Below, piece by piece: positions 6,412 through 13,169 of a stretch of 13,169 nucleotides of DNA (position 1 is the first letter of the stretch; each line of letters opens with the position of its first letter). Both the position numbers and the translations under genes were made by a program. The notes below the pieces were generated by a model. That model was not told where the DNA came from, ran no database searches, and was given only the letters and a program-made list of their open reading frames with translations. The stretch comes from Gammaproteobacteria bacterium UBA7310 (GTDB taxonomy: Bacteria; Pseudomonadota; Gammaproteobacteria; Pseudomonadales; Ketobacteraceae): contig DKQK01000022.1 of assembly GCA_002471665.1 (NCBI GenBank), positions 1-13,169 of the forward strand, read 5' to 3'.

Positions 6412-7272
6412 ATGAATCAGTCTGTTTCATTGCGAGTATTCAGTGCCACATCCAAAGTGATCACCCGTCCGGCCACCGTGGCACGGGGTCAGTGCTTATC
6501 CCTGGGTAAGCTTGCGGCGGTTGATCTGGCGGACATCCATGGGGTGATTGGTGGTTATCGTCTGTCGGCACAGCGTGGCGAGGTGCTGCCGGTGCATGAG
6601 GATACCGGCTACTACATCTGGGATAACGACAGTCCGCTTTATTCGCCGGTGGTGGAGAACGAGTTTCAATTGGAATCCGCCACCCTGAACCGGCCGGTGG
6701 TGGAACGGGTTGGTGGTCAGTATTTTTTGATTCTACAGCCGGAATTCAATGTCCGTTTCACCACCGCCACGCACTCTGCCCGTTTGGGAGAAATACGCCT
6801 GGTGGAGTCGGAACGCTTCTATACGTTGGAAAACGGTGCCAGCCTGACCGTTACCGATACGCGGGAGGTGGGCGAGCCGGTGTTGTATCTGCAGCACACC
6901 AAAGATCGAATGGTGGTACGTCAGGAGACCCCGTTGCAACTGCAGGGCGCGGATCGGGAATACGCGTTCAATGAAAGCGTCAATCAACCTATCCCGGAAC
7001 AGGTGGCAGGGATTGGTGTAACCAGTGTGACCGTGCTGGAGCACTTTACCAGCTATTTTATGCAGCAGGTGATGTCCGTGCCGGAACCGGCAATCTGGGT
7101 GCCGGTGTGTGCGCCCATTCACTGGGGCTGGAGTATTCGTGCCGGTCGACGCCATGACCGGGAGTGGGACATCCTGCGTCGCAAGCTGATGTTGCCCACC
7201 GTGGGGCATGACGGTTGGGAAATGCCCACTTGGTGTAGCAACCTGGTGCAGTGTGCCAGCGAATATTTCTGA
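6412..7272 (+). CDS. Hypothetical protein, 286 aa
   Basis: I do not recognise this protein. It has no signal peptide or membrane segment, so it is probably cytoplasmic. The composition is beta-strand-rich through most of its length, with alternating hydrophobic and charged residues between about 75 and 215 (for example ARLGEIRLVESERFYTLENG). A Trp- and Cys-containing C-terminus follows: IWVPVCAPIHWGWSIRAGRR, then WEMPTWCSNLVQC, which leaves four cysteines in all including C28. An enzyme or metal site there is possible but unsupported. The ATG at 6412 is the natural first start, but there is no ribosome-binding site in front of it. The next small gene begins 17 nt after the stop, so the two are probably co-transcribed. 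The upstream repeat-rich stretch may carry its control region. Confidence 0.75.
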   Translation: MNQSVSLRVFSATSKVITRPATVARGQCLSLGKLAAVDLADIHGVIGGYRLSAQRGEVLPVHEDTGYYIWDNDSPLYSPVVENEFQLESATLNRPVVERVGGQYFLILQPEFNVRFTTATHSARLGEIRLVESERFYTLENGASLTVTDTREVGEPVLYLQHTKDRMVVRQETPLQLQGADREYAFNESVNQPIPEQVAGIGVTSVTVLEHFTSYFMQQVMSVPEPAIWVPVCAPIHWGWSIRAGRRHDREWDILRRKLMLPTVGHDGWEMPTWCSNLVQCASEYF

Positions 7273-7289
7273 GGCCGGAGCTGCAACCG

Positions 7290-7586
7290 ATGACGGACAC
7301 CATCACCTATGATCGCTATTTTCTCAGTTACAGCGGATTATCACTGCCTTTGAAGTTGGTGGGTGAGCTGGATCCTGCTGAGATCGATAATCGCAATACG
7401 TTTTTCGGCGCCTGTGAGGATAAGCAGGGCCGCCAGATTCTGGTACATAAAGTGGTCTACGGCGAGGTGGAGCTGGAGCATCGCTATGGCTACCATGACT
7501 GCGGCGCCCTGAGTTGGGTTGATATCCGGGATGAGGAGGGTGATACCCAGCGCCTGAATTTTGCCGCGGACGGCAGTAAACTTTAA
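7290..7586 (+). CDS. Small conserved hypothetical protein, DUF6156-like
   Basis: A 98-aa cytoplasmic protein without signal or membrane segments. The pattern SGLSLPLKLV, then NRNTFF, then HKVVYGEVELEHRY and YHDCGALSW, recalls the small family I remember as DUF6156, for which I know no function; this match is from memory and unverified. The regular RY-x-YHD-x-GAL motif also resembles one YD-type repeat unit, suggesting a compact beta structure. The start at 7290 is preferred because GGCCGGAG (7273-7280) lies 9 nt before it. The longer in-frame start at 7251 would overlap the previous gene and lacks such a site. It follows the 286-aa gene by 17 nt and probably forms an operon with it. Confidence 0.72.
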   Translation: MTDTITYDRYFLSYSGLSLPLKLVGELDPAEIDNRNTFFGACEDKQGRQILVHKVVYGEVELEHRYGYHDCGALSWVDIRDEEGDTQRLNFAADGSKL

Positions 7587-7642
7587 ATTCAGCATGGGCA
7601 ATGGCGGAAAGATGTCCCATGACTTGATGTTTGCATGAATTT
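7585..7642 (+). repeat. Nested inverted repeats upstream of tpm
   Basis: AAATTCA (7585-7591) pairs with TGAATTT (7636-7642). Just inside, CATGGG (7593-7598) pairs with CCCATG (7616-7621). The stem is interrupted by 14 unpaired nucleotides on the 3' side. It begins at the stop codon of the upstream gene and ends 43 nt before tpm. It could end the upstream transcript weakly or form part of the tpm leader; no strong U-tract follows. Confidence 0.35.
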
Positions 7643-7685
7643 TCGTTCTTATTGACCTCGGATTGTTGCGGGTACAGGGGGAATA

Positions 7686-8348
7686 ATGGACGCGGAATTC
7701 TGGCATCGAAAGTGGCATGACAATGAAATCGGTTTTCACATGAGTGAAGCCAACCCCATGCTCTTGGCCTACTTCCACCGGCTGGGCCTGCAAGCAGGGC
7801 AGCGGGTGTTTCTGCCGTTGTGTGGCAAAACACGGGATATCGCCTGGTTGCTGGAGCAGGGCTTTGCGGTGGTGGGGGCTGAGTTGAGTTCGGTGGCGGT
7901 AGACCAGCTGTTCAACGAGTTGAATATCATTCCCCGGGTAACTGAGTATGAGGCATTGCTGCACTATCAGGGTTCCGGTCCCCGGGGCACTAAGCTGGAC
8001 CTGTTTGTAGGCGATGTGTTCTTGCTCTCTGCCAACCTATTGGGTGCGGTGGATGCACTCTATGATCGCGCTGCTCTGGTGGCCCTGCCGCCGGAGATGA
8101 GGGCGCAATACGCGGAGCATATGCTGGAGATCAGCAACAGGGCGCCCCAGCTACTCATCACATTTGATTACGATCAAAGCCAGCTGGCGGGGCCGCCATT
8201 TTGCGTCAATGAAGCCGAAGTACGCCAACTCTATCGCGGGATGAGCTTGCAAAGGCTGGCCAGTGAACCGGTTAGCGGTGGCCTCAAGGGCGTGTGTCCC
8301 GCGCAGGAGCAGGTATTTTTACTGCGTTCGGCTACGACATCAGCATAA
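7686..8348 (+). CDS. tpm: Thiopurine S-methyltransferase
   Basis: A soluble SAM-dependent methyltransferase of 220 aa, typical for bacterial TPMT. The family transfers a methyl group to thiopurine sulfur and, in Pseudomonas and relatives, methylates selenite or tellurite to volatile products. The N-terminal FWHRKWHDNEIGFH is the family opening. The SAM-binding motifs are LPLCGKTRD (43-51) and VVGAELSSVAV (62-72). A DALYDRAALVALPPEMR segment and the C-terminal substrate region with PFCVNEAEV also fit. The ATG has a purine-rich AGGGGGA at 7676-7682, unusually close to it. A hairpin-forming leader separates the gene from the upstream small gene. The 3' end overlaps the convergent membrane-protease gene by 17 nt, so there is no room for a normal terminator. 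Confidence 0.95.
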   Translation: MDAEFWHRKWHDNEIGFHMSEANPMLLAYFHRLGLQAGQRVFLPLCGKTRDIAWLLEQGFAVVGAELSSVAVDQLFNELNIIPRVTEYEALLHYQGSGPRGTKLDLFVGDVFLLSANLLGAVDALYDRAALVALPPEMRAQYAEHMLEISNRAPQLLITFDYDQSQLAGPPFCVNEAEVRQLYRGMSLQRLASEPVSGGLKGVCPAQEQVFLLRSATTSA

Positions 8349-8769
8349 ATGTGAACAAGCCATTGGCGTTGTACCAGGCGTGTAGCAGAATAGGGTAGAT
8401 CAGGCGCCGGTGCCGACTGTAGAAGAACCCGCAGATCAATGCAGGAAACTCAATCAGCAAGCACAGCGCGTTCTCGAAATACAGGGCATGCACCAGGGTA
8501 AACAGGGTACTGCTGATCAGGTTATCCCAGCTCAGTCCGGCGATGGTTTTGCGCAGGCGCCCGTAGCTGGCTAATTCATTCTGCAGCAGCCCGCGAAACA
8601 CAATTTCCTCACACAGGGGCACCAGCAGCAGCGCCAGTATCAGTGTCCTGGTACCGGGGGTGTATGCGAACGTGGTGGGGAAACCCTTGGCCAGCCAAAA
8701 AATGAACGCAAGCAGAGGCGCCAGCAGGATGGCTCCCCACAGCAATTTATAATTATTATTCATTGGCAC
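8332..8769 (-). CDS. CPBP/glutamic-type intramembrane protease
   Basis: A short (145 aa) polytopic membrane protein of the CPBP (CAAX protease/bacteriocin-processing) family. The catalytic core is complete: E54-E55-x3-R59 (EEIVFR), H94 (TLVHAL) and H130-x3-N134 (HAWYN), each in or next to a predicted membrane helix. Family enzymes cleave substrates within the inner membrane. At this length it lacks the extra N-terminal helices of full-size relatives and resembles the short MrtJ type associated with JDVT-CTERM sorting; that assignment is tentative. The start is uncertain: GTG at 8769 has GGAG 11 nt upstream, whereas ATG at 8763 is 17 nt from it. A stop codon lies two codons upstream of the GTG, so nothing longer is possible. 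It converges on tpm with a 17-nt overlap and is divergent from the PLD gene. Confidence 0.85.
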   Translation of the reverse strand: MPMNNNYKLLWGAILLAPLLAFIFWLAKGFPTTFAYTPGTRTLILALLLVPLCEEIVFRGLLQNELASYGRLRKTIAGLSWDNLISSTLFTLVHALYFENALCLLIEFPALICGFFYSRHRRLIYPILLHAWYNANGLFTFMLMS

Positions 8770-8868
8770 AGTTTAATCGGTCTCCAGCGGTGGCGCTAGA
8801 CAGGGAGTTTGCATTTCATGATGGTATTGGGCCTGAGCACGGCATTTGAGGTAGGGGCAGTGGCGTCA

Positions 8869-10428
8869 GTGAGGATATTCCAGCGTGGTCTGGCCATGGC
8901 GTTCCTGCTGGTGGTTGGTGGCTGCCAGAGCTTACCGGACAATAGCGGCCGTACCATGAGCTACACGTTACCCAACGGCGCTGATACCCGCTTGGGGCGT
9001 GGTGTTGCTACCCTGCGGGCGGGGCAGAGCGATGCCAGCGGATTTTACCCCCTGTCCACCGGTGTGGATGCCCTGGTGGCACGCTTACAGTTAGTGCAGG
9101 CGGCGGAGCACTCCATCGATCTGCAGTATTACATCTGGCATCGGGATAAAACCGGCAGGTTGCTGGCGGCGTATCTGCTGGATGCGGCGGACCGGGGGGT
9201 GCGTGTGCGTATATTGCTGGATGACATGGGTTCTCCGCTGGGGGACGAATCCCTGCTGATGCTGGATCAGCACCCCAATGTGGAGGTGCGGTTGTTCAAC
9301 CCCCTTTCGAACCGGGTGCAGCGCTTCTGGTCCATGTTGACAGAGTTCAGCCGGGTCAATCGCCGTATGCACAACAAATCCTTTACCGTGGATAACAGTA
9401 TCGCCATTGTGGGTGGCCGCAATATCGGCAATGAATATTTTGCAGCCCACAACGACGTGGCCTTTGCTGATTTGGATCTGGCCGTGATCGGGCCTGTGGT
9501 TGATCAGGTGTCGGACGGCTTTGACCAGTACTGGAATCATGGCGCCAGTTACGCGGTCAGCAGCCTGTCATCTCATACCTTCACCGGGATGGAATTGAAT
9601 GCAGTGCGTGAGCAGATGAAGACGTTCATCGAAGAGACCCGGCAGGATGAGTATGGCGGGCGGCTGCTGGAATCCGATCTGGTGAAAAACAAGGGGGCGG
9701 TGGACTGGTTTTGGGGAGCAGGGCAGGTGCTGTACGATCATCCCGATAAGTCGCTGCCCGGGGAAGTGGACGATTCCCGTTACCTGCGCTCACAACTGTC
9801 CGATGTGTTTGCCGGGGTATCCTCCCGCTTGTTGCTGGTGTCCCCTTATTTTGTGCCGGGTGAGGCAGGTGTAGACTACTTTACGTCGCTGGCGCAGCGT
9901 GGTGTGCAGGTTACCATTGTGACCAACTCGTTGGCCGCCACGGACGTGGGGGCAGTGCACAGTGGTTACGCCAAGTATCGCAAGGCGTTGTTGAGCGCGG
10001 GTATCCGGCTATATGAAGTGCGGCCTAAGGTGGTGAATGGCTCCGGAAAAAAACAAAGCAATGAAGATAAACCACGACAATATATTGGCAGCTCGGCCAA
10101 AGCCAGTCTCCATGCCAAAGCATTTTTTATTGATGGTCGCTACACGTTCGTGGGCTCCATGAACCTGGATCCCCGCTCGTTTCTTATCAATACCGAAATT
10201 GGCATTCTGTTGGACAGTGCGCAGTTTACCAGCCTGGCACAGAAACAGATCCTGGCGTCATTGTCGCATAATGCTTATGAGCTGAGCCTGGAAGAGGGTG
10301 ATGTGTTGTGGACAGCACGGACGGATACGGGCACCAGGGAAGTGTTTGATAGCGAACCCATGGTGTCCGGTTGGCGACGCCTTGGTGTCTGGTTTATGGG
10401 TTTGCTTCCCATTGAATCTCAATTGTAA
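8869..10428 (+). CDS. Phospholipase D superfamily lipoprotein (ClsC-like)
   Basis: A PLD-superfamily protein with two HKD motifs: H168-x-K170-x4-D175 followed by GGRNIGNEYF, and H415-x-K417-x4-D422 followed by GSMNLDPRSF. The N-terminal HSIDLQYYIWHRDKTGRLL and VRVRILLDDMGS are typical of ClsC/YmdC-type cardiolipin synthases, which join phosphatidyl groups in the membrane. Cardiolipin synthesis is the likely role; phospholipase D activity is possible. Starting at GTG 8869 gives a textbook lipoprotein signal, (M)RIFQRGLAMAFLLVVGGC, with Cys19 followed by Gln, predicting the outer membrane. AGGGG at 8853-8857 supports this start. Starts at 8818 or 8821 have a comparable GGAG but would put 17 residues before the signal peptide. 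The length (519 aa) is somewhat above E. coli ClsC. The gene is monocistronic and converges on the sensor kinase gene with 10 bp between. Confidence 0.9.
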   Translation: MRIFQRGLAMAFLLVVGGCQSLPDNSGRTMSYTLPNGADTRLGRGVATLRAGQSDASGFYPLSTGVDALVARLQLVQAAEHSIDLQYYIWHRDKTGRLLAAYLLDAADRGVRVRILLDDMGSPLGDESLLMLDQHPNVEVRLFNPLSNRVQRFWSMLTEFSRVNRRMHNKSFTVDNSIAIVGGRNIGNEYFAAHNDVAFADLDLAVIGPVVDQVSDGFDQYWNHGASYAVSSLSSHTFTGMELNAVREQMKTFIEETRQDEYGGRLLESDLVKNKGAVDWFWGAGQVLYDHPDKSLPGEVDDSRYLRSQLSDVFAGVSSRLLLVSPYFVPGEAGVDYFTSLAQRGVQVTIVTNSLAATDVGAVHSGYAKYRKALLSAGIRLYEVRPKVVNGSGKKQSNEDKPRQYIGSSAKASLHAKAFFIDGRYTFVGSMNLDPRSFLINTEIGILLDSAQFTSLAQKQILASLSHNAYELSLEEGDVLWTARTDTGTREVFDSEPMVSGWRRLGVWFMGLLPIESQL

Positions 10429-10438
10429 TGACTCCCAA

Positions 10439-12340
10439 TCAAGGTGCTTCCTGTAAGGGCAGGTCAAAATGCACCGTAGTACCCTGGCCGGGCTTTGATG
10501 TGATAATGAGGTGACTGTGCATCAATTTCAGCATGTCATTGCTCATGGTTAATCCCAGCCCTGCACCACCTTGAAGATTGAACGGGGATTGTGTTCCCAG
10601 TTTAAAACTGTGTTCAATGCATTCTATTTTTTCCGGGCTTATTCCCGGGCCACTGTCGCCCACTGACAGGCGCAGTAGTGGTTTGGGTTCGGGTACCAAC
10701 TCAGCCCTCAACGCTACGTGTCCCTGCTGGGTAAAAGTACGGGCATTCTGCATCAGCTCAACCGTCACCGATGCGATTTTCTCTGCGTCAGCGATGATGT
10801 GGTCGGGTAAGCGCGCATCCCAGGAAAAGTGAAAGTGCAGGCTGTCGTTGTCGTTGATGGATTCGAAATAATCATGGATTCTGCGCAGCACCGGTTTCAG
10901 GTTGATGCGGGTGCAATTCAATTGTGCAGTACCGCGCCGTAATGCCACAAACTGGCTCATGGACTCAATCAGATTCATCAGATAAGCGCTGGCATCGCTG
11001 GCTGTTTTCATCCATTGCCGGTCTGATTCGGTGTTGATGCTGTGTTCAAGTTCACTCAGGCTCTGCCGCACTTTGCTCAGTGGCGTGAGCAGTGCCTGGG
11101 CTGTGGAGGACATAAACGCATCCTGCATCTGGCTGGCGTTATTGGCGATCGCCAACGCATTTTTCTGCAGTGTGCTGATGCGGTCCGCTAACCCCATGGA
11201 GAGCAGAATGGCCTCCACCGCACCGCCGATCTGTACCGAGTTTTCCAGTACGGGGTGGCTGGGCAGGATGCCCAGGATAATGAGTATGTGAAGCAGTGCA
11301 AAAGTAAGTAAAACGATCCAGGCGATCAGATAGAATCCGGCCGGACGTGAACCCTTGCGCCAGGCCAGAACGGCTGCTATCAGCGTCAGGATGACCACCG
11401 CAAACCCGGCAATGGAAATCAGCGTCACGATGGTCTGGTAGTTGATGACCAAACTGGCCGCACCAATGCAGAAGCAGCCTGCTGCCGACCAGCTGATTAC
11501 CCTGTCCAGGGTGTAATGGTACAGTTTCAGCTGGATAAAATTCTGCGCAAATTTGCCACAGAAGCCTACGGAAAGGCAGGCCGCGAACAGATTGCTGATG
11601 TTATTCCACCACACGCTTTCAGGCCAGAAATGCACCCCCGCGTAGCCGTGCAGGGCAATCTGAAACACCGCAGTACTGGTGATAAAACCGGTATAGTACA
11701 GATAGCTGCGATCCCGGATCACCAGGAAAACAAAAAAGTTATACAGAGCCATCACGCACATCAGGCCAAAGTAGGCACCTTGAAAATACTGCTCGTGAAT
11801 GGTCTGTGTGATCAGTGTGTCCCGCTGCAGAATTTTCAGGTCCAGAATGACGGAGCTTTGGGTTTTAATGCGCAGGTAATAGGTGTGCACCCGCTCTTCA
11901 TTGAGTAAGGGAAACTGCAGGTAGGTAAGGGTTCGTTTGCCTCCATCGGGTGGCACCAGATCGCCGCTGCGCTGCACGCGGTATTCATCGCTGCCGTTGG
12001 CATCGGGAGTGTAAAAATCCACGAAATCCAAGGGGGCATAGCGTACCTGCAGTAGCCAGTCCGGTTTACTGCTGAGGTTGGCCACGCGCACACGAGCCCA
12101 GTAGGCCGATGAGCTGAAACCAAAGCTGGGACGCAGCCCTGGGGAGGGTACAAATTTGTCTGATGTGCGCACCTGCTCAAGCGTCAGGGAGCCACCAGGG
12201 TCTTCCAGTATGTCGATCTGGCGGCCGATGTTAATGTCGGGGGTGTGATCGTGGAGGGTCACAACCGCCTGTGCCTGGCCATACAGAGCCAGCAAAATCA
12301 GTAATATAGTTCGGATTGAATGACGCCATAGCCAAACCAT
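10439..12340 (-). CDS. 7TM-DISM sensor histidine kinase lacking the phospho-acceptor His
   Basis: A 633-aa inner-membrane sensor kinase. In order: signal peptide (1-25, ending GQAQA); a periplasmic 7TMR-DISM extracellular domain (about 30-175, with SSAYWARVRVANLS); seven membrane helices (about 185-395); a DHp helix pair (about 400-470); and a HATPase_c domain (about 500-630). The ATP-binding motifs look intact: N-box ELMQNARTFT with N532, G1 DSGPGIS (562-568) and G2 GGAGLGL (591-597). The DHp helix reads FMSSTAQALLTPLSK where kinases of this type read roughly F-L-A-x-x-S-H-E-L-R-T-P-L, so position 415 is Gln (CAG, 11098-11096), not His. The following E and R are also changed, and no other His is nearby. 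No response regulator is adjacent. It may be a pseudokinase or regulatory partner of another kinase. Its ATG is preceded by GGAAG about 13 nt upstream, and a TATACT box lies at 12388-12383. Confidence 0.9.
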   Translation of the reverse strand: MVWLWRHSIRTILLILLALYGQAQAVVTLHDHTPDINIGRQIDILEDPGGSLTLEQVRTSDKFVPSPGLRPSFGFSSSAYWARVRVANLSSKPDWLLQVRYAPLDFVDFYTPDANGSDEYRVQRSGDLVPPDGGKRTLTYLQFPLLNEERVHTYYLRIKTQSSVILDLKILQRDTLITQTIHEQYFQGAYFGLMCVMALYNFFVFLVIRDRSYLYYTGFITSTAVFQIALHGYAGVHFWPESVWWNNISNLFAACLSVGFCGKFAQNFIQLKLYHYTLDRVISWSAAGCFCIGAASLVINYQTIVTLISIAGFAVVILTLIAAVLAWRKGSRPAGFYLIAWIVLLTFALLHILIILGILPSHPVLENSVQIGGAVEAILLSMGLADRISTLQKNALAIANNASQMQDAFMSSTAQALLTPLSKVRQSLSELEHSINTESDRQWMKTASDASAYLMNLIESMSQFVALRRGTAQLNCTRINLKPVLRRIHDYFESINDNDSLHFHFSWDARLPDHIIADAEKIASVTVELMQNARTFTQQGHVALRAELVPEPKPLLRLSVGDSGPGISPEKIECIEHSFKLGTQSPFNLQGGAGLGLTMSNDMLKLMHSHLIITSKPGQGTTVHFDLPLQEAP

Positions 12341-12413
12341 CAGTTGCCGGTGCTTCCGTATACGCTGAATAAGGGTATATCCAGTATAGTTCAGGCTTAC
12401 AGCGTTAGAGCGG

Positions 12414-12989
12414 CTATTGGGGGGGGACGTTGGGCGGGTACTGCCGCAAGATGGCGGCGATCGCCTGGTTCACGCGCTCGGTGCGTTCTGCCACGGTCAT
12501 GCTGTCGGCCCAGGAGGTGGTGACCTTGTTGCTGGTAGAACCGCGCCATTTGAGGGTATTGCTGGCCGGGTCGATCACATCCACCATCAGTGTCGCTTCC
12601 GTGTAATCCACCACCTGAACTTCGGTGGTGGCGGCCACCGGGTAGTAGCAGCGATAGCAGCGGGCGTAGCCATAGAAACTGTTGTAGCGCTGGTAGGTTC
12701 GCACATCCTGTTGCCGCTCGCTGGTGGCGAAATAACTGATCCAGAGGGCGGCTTTACCCCGCTCTACTTTTTGCCAACCCCGTTGCTGCAGTTGTTGATG
12801 CAACGCCGTTTCAATGCGCGTGCGCAGCAGATCGTTGCGGGTGGTCTGGATCGCCTCCGGCGTGATCAGGGCATAGGTGGTTTTACCGGCAAAGGTATAG
12901 TGTTCGTCATAATCGGTGGCGACGCGGTAGTGGGTCGCGCAGGCAACCAGAAGCGTCATCAGAAAAGTCAGGGTCAGGCGATATGGCAT
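12414..12989 (-). CDS. DUF4136 domain lipoprotein
   Basis: A 191-aa lipoprotein: MPYRLTLTFLMTLLVAC gives lipobox L-V-A-C with Cys17 followed by Ala, predicting the outer membrane. The mature part fits the DUF4136 family: the DYDEHYTFAGKTTYALI opening, RTRIETALHQQLQQRGWQKV, then ALWISYF, the VDYTEATLMVDVIDPASNTLKWRGS segment and a C-terminal helix with INQAIAAIL-type spacing (VNQAIAAILRQYPP). Function of the family is unknown to me; members are periplasm-facing envelope proteins. A distinctive insert, YNSFYGYARCYRCYYPV (about residues 100-116), is tyrosine-rich with two cysteines. A longer GTG start (13028) would put 13 residues before the signal peptide, so the ATG at 12989 is preferred; neither has a good Shine-Dalgarno sequence. 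It precedes the sensor kinase gene by 73 bp on the same strand and may be co-transcribed. Confidence 0.88.
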   Translation of the reverse strand: MPYRLTLTFLMTLLVACATHYRVATDYDEHYTFAGKTTYALITPEAIQTTRNDLLRTRIETALHQQLQQRGWQKVERGKAALWISYFATSERQQDVRTYQRYNSFYGYARCYRCYYPVAATTEVQVVDYTEATLMVDVIDPASNTLKWRGSTSNKVTTSWADSMTVAERTERVNQAIAAILRQYPPNVPPQ

Positions 12990-13089
12990 GGGTTCAATTT
13001 TACCAAGGCGGTGCTGTTCATGATCCACGTAAGCCGGTTGAAATTCAAGACCCGTTGCCTGCCACCGGATTGCGGCCGTTGGGGTTTGC

Positions 13090-13158
13090 CTGGGTTAGCT
13101 GCTCCGAATCGGCTGCCCAGATTTAACTGTTCAAAGGGAATGCCCTTGCGGAAGGGCA
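13090..13158. repeat. Two adjacent hairpins in the terminal intergenic stretch
   Basis: TGCCCTT (13141-13147) and AAGGGCA (13152-13158) form a perfect 7-bp stem with a 4-nt GCGG loop. Read on the minus strand it is followed by TTCCCTTT, a weak U-tract. Upstream, CTGGG (13090-13094) pairs with CCCAG (13116-13120), and inside it AGCTG with CGGCT (one G-U pair). These may be a terminator for a gene beyond the window plus a leader of the lipoprotein gene, or part of a structured RNA cut by the window edge. Confidence 0.35.
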
Positions 13159-13169
13159 CTGAGGATGCC

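Noticed and set aside
12974..13159. Small 61-aa minus-strand ORF at the window edge.
   Set aside because: No ribosome-binding site, low-complexity composition and overlap with the lipoprotein signal-peptide region.

Overview
The window looks like ordinary chromosomal DNA of a Gammaproteobacterium, most likely in or near the Pseudomonadales/Oceanospirillales (Pseudomonas, Alcanivorax, Ketobacter or Marinobacter-like). The basis is a class I adenylate cyclase whose N-terminus closely resembles Pseudomonas CyaA, an outer-membrane phospholipase A, a 7TM-DISM histidine kinase and bacterial TPMT. This placement rests on remembered family sequences, not on a search. I see no rRNA, tRNA, insertion sequence, integrase or CRISPR array.

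Layout. Positions 1-3540 hold a glutathione S-transferase (+) facing the large adenylate cyclase gene cyaA (-). cyaA is divergent from pldA (+, outer-membrane phospholipase A), with 98 bp between them. A small lipoprotein gene (+) follows. Positions 5160-6120 hold a compact two-gene operon (+) with an 8-nt overlap: a 184-aa protein whose C-terminal half resembles Tse2-type ADP-ribosyltransferase-fold toxins, and a small acidic protein that could be its antitoxin or immunity partner. Its putative promoter is flanked by an inverted repeat and preceded by a direct repeat. Next come a 291-bp gene-free stretch rich in perfect inverted repeats, an unrecognised 286-aa gene, a small DUF6156-like gene and tpm (+). 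tpm overlaps tail-to-tail with a short CPBP/glutamic-type intramembrane protease gene (-). A PLD-superfamily, cardiolipin-synthase-like lipoprotein (+) then converges with a 7TM-DISM sensor kinase (-), and a DUF4136 lipoprotein (-) closes the window.

How the genes fit together. Several products act at the cell envelope: PldA, the PLD-family lipoprotein, two further lipoproteins, a membrane protease and a sensor kinase. They are separate transcription units and no single pathway is evident. The points most worth a second look are the toxin/antitoxin-like pair with its repeat-flanked promoter, the sensor kinase whose phospho-accepting histidine is replaced by glutamine although its ATP-binding motifs are intact, the mutually exclusive hairpins at 6251-6315, and a cyaA promoter placed so close to the start codon that the mRNA may be leaderless.
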